This document shows positions 60,491-64,000 of a stretch of 64,000 nt of DNA, piece by piece. The number at the start of each line of letters is the position of its first letter. Position 1 is the stretch's first letter. Source of the stretch: Pseudomonas sp. CROZ-RG-20F-R04-15 (GTDB lineage Bacteria > Pseudomonadota > Gammaproteobacteria > Pseudomonadales > Pseudomonadaceae); assembly GCF_022662375.1 (NCBI RefSeq), contig NZ_JAKNQL010000003.1:186001-250000 (forward strand), in the 5' to 3' direction. The notes under the pieces are model-generated. The model saw only the letters and a program-made list of their open reading frames with translations, ran no database searches and was not told the DNA's origin. The translations under genes were made by a program, and so were the position numbers.

Positions 60491-62434
60491 ATGCGGCTCT
60501 ACCTCTGTGAAAAACCCTCCCAGGCCAAAGATATTGCGGCCGTGCTCGGCGCCAAGCGTCGGGGCGACGGCTGCTGGCTGGGAACGGACGTCACGGTGAC
60601 CTGGTGCATTGGCCATTTGCTCGAAACCGCGCCGCCGGATGCCTATGACGCGCGCTACAAGCGCTGGGTGCTGGCTGATCTGCCGATCATCCCGGACAAG
60701 TGGAAAATGACCGTCAAACCGCGCACCGCCAGCCAGTACAAAGCGGTCAAGCGCCTGCTCGGCGAGGCCAGCGAGCTGATCATCGCCACTGACGCCGACC
60801 GTGAGGGCGAGATGATTGCCCGGGAACTGGTCGAGCATTGTCGTTATCGCGGGCCGATCCGTCGCTTGTGGCTGTCGGCGCTGGACGAAGCTTCGATCCG
60901 CAAGGCTCTGGCGGCCCTGAAACCGGGCGCCGAGACATTCAGCCTGTATCACTCGGCGCTGGGCCGCTCGCGAGCGGACTGGCTGATCGGCATGAACATG
61001 AGCCGGCTGTTCACCCTGCTCGGTCGGCAATCGGGTTATCAAGGCGTGTTGCCGGTCGGCCGGGTGCAGACACCGACCCTCCGCTTGGTGGTCGATCGCG
61101 ATCGCAGCATCGCCGATTTCGTGCCGGTGCCGTTCTGGGCGATCGATGTCGATCTGCTGCACAACGGCACGCCGTTTACCGCGCAATGGCGTGCACCACC
61201 GGATGTCTGTGATGATCAGGAGCGCTGCCTGAATCAGGCGCTGGCCCAGCAAGCGGCCGCCGCCATCAACGGCGCTGCCAGTGCCCGGGTGGTCAAGCTG
61301 AAAACCGAGCGCATGCGCGAAGTGGCGCCCCTGCCCTTCGATCTCGGCACCTTGCAGGAAGTCTGTTCGAAGAAACTCGGCCTCGGCGCGCAGGAAACCC
61401 TCGACATCGCCCAGGCACTCTACGAAACCTACAAAGTCATCACCTACCCGCGCAGTGATTGCGGTTATTTGCCGCTGAGCCAGCACAGTGAGGCGCCGGG
61501 GATTCTCACTGCGCTACGTCAGGCCGATCCGAGCCTCGAAGCGCTCAACGGGTTTCTGGAGCCGCAACGCAAATCCCGTGCATGGAACGACGCCAAGGTC
61601 AGCGCGCACCACGGCATCATTCCAACCGCCGCCGCGAAGAATCTTGAACGCCTGAGTGGCAAGCACCGCGCGGTCTACACGCTGATCCGCGCGCGCTATC
61701 TGGCGCAGTTCCTGCCCAACCATGAATACGATCGCACCCAAGCCGATTTCGATTGCGCCGGTGAAGCCTTGCGCGCGGTCGGCAAGCAGATCATCGAAGC
61801 GGGCTGGAAACGCGCCCTGCCGGAGGCACTGACACCGGCCAAGGGCCGCGAAGCTCCCGCGCCGCAAACCTTGCCGGCCCTGAGCCAAGGCGTTGAATGC
61901 ACCATCGCCGCGGTGAAGCTCAAGGATCTGTGGACGCAGCCGCCCAAGCCCTACACCGAGGGCGATCTGATCAAGGCGATGAAAAACGTCGCCAGACTGG
62001 TGGAAGATCCGCTGCTGAAACAGAAACTCAAGGACACCACCGGCATCGGCACGGAAGCCACCCGCGCGTCGATCATCCAGGGCTTGCTGGATCGTGGTTA
62101 TCTAGTGAAAAACGGCAAGGCCCTCGCTGCCACACCGGCGGCGTTCAGCCTGATCGATGCGGTTCCTCGCGCAATTGCCGACCCCGGCACCACGGCGATC
62201 TGGGAGCAGGCGCTGGACATGGTGCAAAGCGGCGAAATGAGTCTGGAAGAATTCGTCACCAAACAAGCGGCGTGGATGAGCAAACAGGTGACCCGCTGCT
62301 CCAGCCTCAGCCTGACCATCAGCGGCCCGCCACCCGCCGGCAAAACCGCAGCACCGTGGAAGAAGAAACGTAAATCGACGCGCAGCAAAACCGCAGGCAC
62401 CACCAAACGCACGGCGAAACCGGCGGGCAAATAA
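60491..62434 (+). CDS. topB: DNA topoisomerase III
   Basis: A 647-residue type IA topoisomerase. The TOPRIM motif gives E7 (CEKPSQAKDIA) and D101-x-D103-x-E106 (TDADREGE). The catalytic tyrosine is Y319 (ITYPRSDCGYL). The C-terminus ends in a basic tail (KKKRKSTRSKTAGTTKR) and lacks obvious zinc fingers. It decatenates DNA and helps resolve recombination intermediates. ATG 60482 is also possible. The LexA-type box suggests SOS control. Confidence 0.95.
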   Translation: MRLYLCEKPSQAKDIAAVLGAKRRGDGCWLGTDVTVTWCIGHLLETAPPDAYDARYKRWVLADLPIIPDKWKMTVKPRTASQYKAVKRLLGEASELIIATDADREGEMIARELVEHCRYRGPIRRLWLSALDEASIRKALAALKPGAETFSLYHSALGRSRADWLIGMNMSRLFTLLGRQSGYQGVLPVGRVQTPTLRLVVDRDRSIADFVPVPFWAIDVDLLHNGTPFTAQWRAPPDVCDDQERCLNQALAQQAAAAINGAASARVVKLKTERMREVAPLPFDLGTLQEVCSKKLGLGAQETLDIAQALYETYKVITYPRSDCGYLPLSQHSEAPGILTALRQADPSLEALNGFLEPQRKSRAWNDAKVSAHHGIIPTAAAKNLERLSGKHRAVYTLIRARYLAQFLPNHEYDRTQADFDCAGEALRAVGKQIIEAGWKRALPEALTPAKGREAPAPQTLPALSQGVECTIAAVKLKDLWTQPPKPYTEGDLIKAMKNVARLVEDPLLKQKLKDTTGIGTEATRASIIQGLLDRGYLVKNGKALAATPAAFSLIDAVPRAIADPGTTAIWEQALDMVQSGEMSLEEFVTKQAAWMSKQVTRCSSLSLTISGPPPAGKTAAPWKKKRKSTRSKTAGTTKRTAKPAGK

Positions 62435-62482
62435 AACCCGCTACTGTTTCTGCAAGGCTCAGCACTTTCAGGAACCCGGCGT

Positions 62483-62986
62483 ATGGCCAATATCGAACTG
62501 CACCCCGCCCAGCGCGATGAGCTGGAAGTCATCGAAAACCTCATGCAGTTCTACATGTATGACTTCAGCGAATGGCTGCCGCTGAAGCTCGCCGAGCATG
62601 GTTTTTTCTCCATCCAGCCGAAAACCGGCTACTGGCGCCATCCGGCCACCCAACCATTTTTGATTCTCGTCGACGGTGAACTCGCCGGTTTCGTGACCGT
62701 CGATAACGAAACCCATCTCACAGGCGCCGAACACAACATCGGCTACTTCTTCATCGCCCGACGCTTCCGTGGCCAAGGCGTCGCGCAGTTTGTCGTCTCT
62801 GCCCTCTTGAGCCACACCCCCGGTCAATGGCAGATTTTCCATATCGACGCCAACCTGCCGGCCCAGCGCTTCTGGGCCAGACTGATGCCTGTATTGAGCG
62901 GCGGCGATTTCACCCGGCAGCAGCGTGAAGTGGACGGTTATCCGTGCACGTTCTACCGCCTGTGCACGCCTTTTTCCGTTGCCTGA
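62483..62986 (+). CDS. GNAT family N-acetyltransferase
   Basis: A 167-residue acetyltransferase: FLILVDGELAGFVTVDNETH core strand, then FIARRFRGQGVAQFVVSALLS with the RGQGVA acetyl-CoA loop. It follows topB by 48 bp and may share its transcript. The N-terminus (MANIELHPAQRDELEVIENL) and WPL-rich middle are ordinary for the family. Target unknown. Confidence 0.9.
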   Translation: MANIELHPAQRDELEVIENLMQFYMYDFSEWLPLKLAEHGFFSIQPKTGYWRHPATQPFLILVDGELAGFVTVDNETHLTGAEHNIGYFFIARRFRGQGVAQFVVSALLSHTPGQWQIFHIDANLPAQRFWARLMPVLSGGDFTRQQREVDGYPCTFYRLCTPFSVA

Positions 62987-63496
62987 ACGGATTCTTTCTC
63001 ATTCCAAAACAGCTTTGTCCGACAATATGTAGTGAGCAAAAATAATCACTACAAAACCGTTGACGGCATCGTTTTGCTTTTGCATGATGAAGACGTTCCC
63101 CGATCGGGAACATCGGTAACACGCTTGAGCAAACTCGTCTGACCGCCGAGTTGTTTTTTCCGGATACACGCTGCCCACAAGGCAGATTGAAGAAGCTGAC
63201 CTGGCCTGAACGTCCAGTACAAGGACGAGAAGCGCTGGCGAAAATTCTCAAGACGCTTGTGGTCGACACGGTAAATGTCGTCAAGGAGCCTCCCGGTTTT
63301 CGCTGCTTCTCCTCGTTGTGACGCTATTGCGTAGCAGTTATTCAACACGACTACATGCAACAGATGCACGACCCCGTACTGCACACGGGCGAGCGCTGAC
63401 GTCCTGGTTTCGGTGCCAGGGATCAACTAACCGATGGGCTACCTGTATTAGCGAATCAACTTTGAAAGATCACCAGACTGGTCAAGGGGCAATATC
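62987..63496. other. intergenic stretch with two dyads, no recognised gene
   Basis: A 510-bp spacer. GTAGTGA (63029-63035) and TCACTAC (63046-63052) form one perfect inverted repeat, and GTTCCC-CGATC-GGGAAC (63095-63111) another. The 125-codon minus-strand frame across 63049-63426 has no ribosome site or known motif and looks like a chance frame or decayed gene. Nothing else was recognised. Confidence 0.45.
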
Positions 63497-63826
63497 ATGA
63501 ATCTGAACAATCAACCTACTATCGAAGAACTGGCTCGTATGTTCGCTGCGCAGAAAGACAGCCACGACAGCCATATTCTGTGGATCAGCAAGTCGGGGCA
63601 GGTGCATATCGACTGCCTGGCGACCCATGCTGACGAAGACGAGTTCGACCGCAACCATCAGAACCTGCTGGCCCGCCTGAAGATGTACCGCCGCGGCCAC
63701 GGTTATGTTGGCAAGAAAGCCGCAGCCGACAGGGACTTCATCGGTAATGTTCTGCAAACGCTGAAACAGGCGTGGGGTTCGATGCAGAACCACAATGAAG
63801 TTCGGGTGATTGATCGGTTCTGCTGA
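63497..63826 (+). CDS. hypothetical protein
   Basis: A 109-residue soluble protein starting MNLNNQPTIEELARMFAAQ with a ribosome site AAGGGG just upstream. It has a strand segment HILWISKSGQVHIDCLA followed by helical, charged sequence ending IDRFC. A strong terminator follows. No family recognised. Confidence 0.75.
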   Translation: MNLNNQPTIEELARMFAAQKDSHDSHILWISKSGQVHIDCLATHADEDEFDRNHQNLLARLKMYRRGHGYVGKKAAADRDFIGNVLQTLKQAWGSMQNHNEVRVIDRFC

Positions 63827-63846
63827 GTTAGTCATCAAATAATTGA

Positions 63847-63883
63847 AAGGCCTGCTTCCTTAAAGGAAGCAGGCCTTTTTTTG
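63847..63883 (+). terminator. intrinsic terminator
   Basis: AAGGCCTGCTTCCTT pairs with AAGGAAGCAGGCCTT around a one-to-two-base loop and is followed by a T-run. Confidence 0.95.
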
Positions 63884-63916
63884 TTCGCTTGCATTGATTT
63901 GGCGTGACTGGAATTG

Positions 63917-63955
63917 TAGCCCCTCACCCCAGCCCTCTCCCGAGGGAGAGGGGGC
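63917..63955. repeat. intergenic repeat, second copy of the 58599 element end
   Basis: TAGCCCCTCACCCCAGCCCT onward with the complementary GAGGGAGAGGGGGC, nearly identical to 58599-58636. It is the common Pseudomonas CCCTCACCCCAGCCCTCTCC repeat. Confidence 0.85.
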
Positions 63956-64000
63956 CGATTTATGGTGCTTTCAGAACCAGAGTTCGGCTCAGGTTTCTCA

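Noticed and set aside
63049..63426. 125-codon minus-strand frame in the spacer after the acetyltransferase gene
   Set aside because: No ribosome site, odd composition and no recognisable motif. It could be a decayed gene, but there is not enough support to annotate it.

Overview
The window looks like chromosome of a fluorescent-group Pseudomonas. The coding sequence is GC-rich with strong C/G third positions. Many intergenic REP elements carry the core GCGAGCAAGCTCGCTCCCAC. Several Pseudomonas-typical families are present (DUF1652, DUF2789, DUF6124, DUF3087, a fused MrpA/B antiporter, serralysin). I see no rRNA, tRNA or CRISPR array. All family names come from reading motifs by eye; no database search was possible.

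Layout: 0-13 kb is mostly small conserved proteins and housekeeping genes: an Rrf2 regulator, a Nudix hydrolase, a secreted polysaccharide deacetylase, sulfonate-type ABC binding proteins and a permease with a candidate sigma-54 promoter, a YedK/HMCES protein, AzlCD, a diguanylate cyclase and PpnN. At 13.2-15.6 kb there is an AT-richer divergent pair, a class I terpene synthase and an isoprenyl diphosphate synthase-like protein, separated by 448 bp with perfect dyads. At 15.6-18.7 kb an XRE-cupin regulator/FAD oxidoreductase operon diverges from an EamA transporter over a striking palindromic region. The six-gene Mrp antiporter operon fills 18.9-25 kb. 25-38 kb holds a DUF2946/TonB-receptor unit, an orphan betaine-binding protein, a chemoreceptor, a DksA-like protein, an RpiR regulator, a large lipoprotein, and a GST/DNA-alkylation-repair pair.

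38.4-48.2 kb is the accessory, conflict-related region. It holds a two-gene Hachiman-type anti-phage system (HamA nuclease, HamB helicase), a protein with a HEPN-like RX4H motif, and a DUF2235 lipase that resembles a type VI secretion phospholipase effector followed by three tandem DUF2931 lipoproteins (probable immunity proteins, the middle one frameshifted). It ends with a DUF6124 gene carrying a highly structured 5' leader and a four-copy REP array with an exact 69-bp period.

48.2-64 kb returns to mixed chromosome: acetyltransferases, a Sel1-like lipoprotein, an arsR-arsC-arsH operon without an arsenite pump, a LysR/GMC oxidoreductase/MFS transporter neighbourhood, an orphan serralysin, and topoisomerase III behind a perfect LexA-type box. 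The points I consider most worth pursuing are the terpene pair, the HEPN-like gene beside Hachiman, the DUF6124 leader RNA, the lipase/DUF2931 array, and the LexA site at topB.
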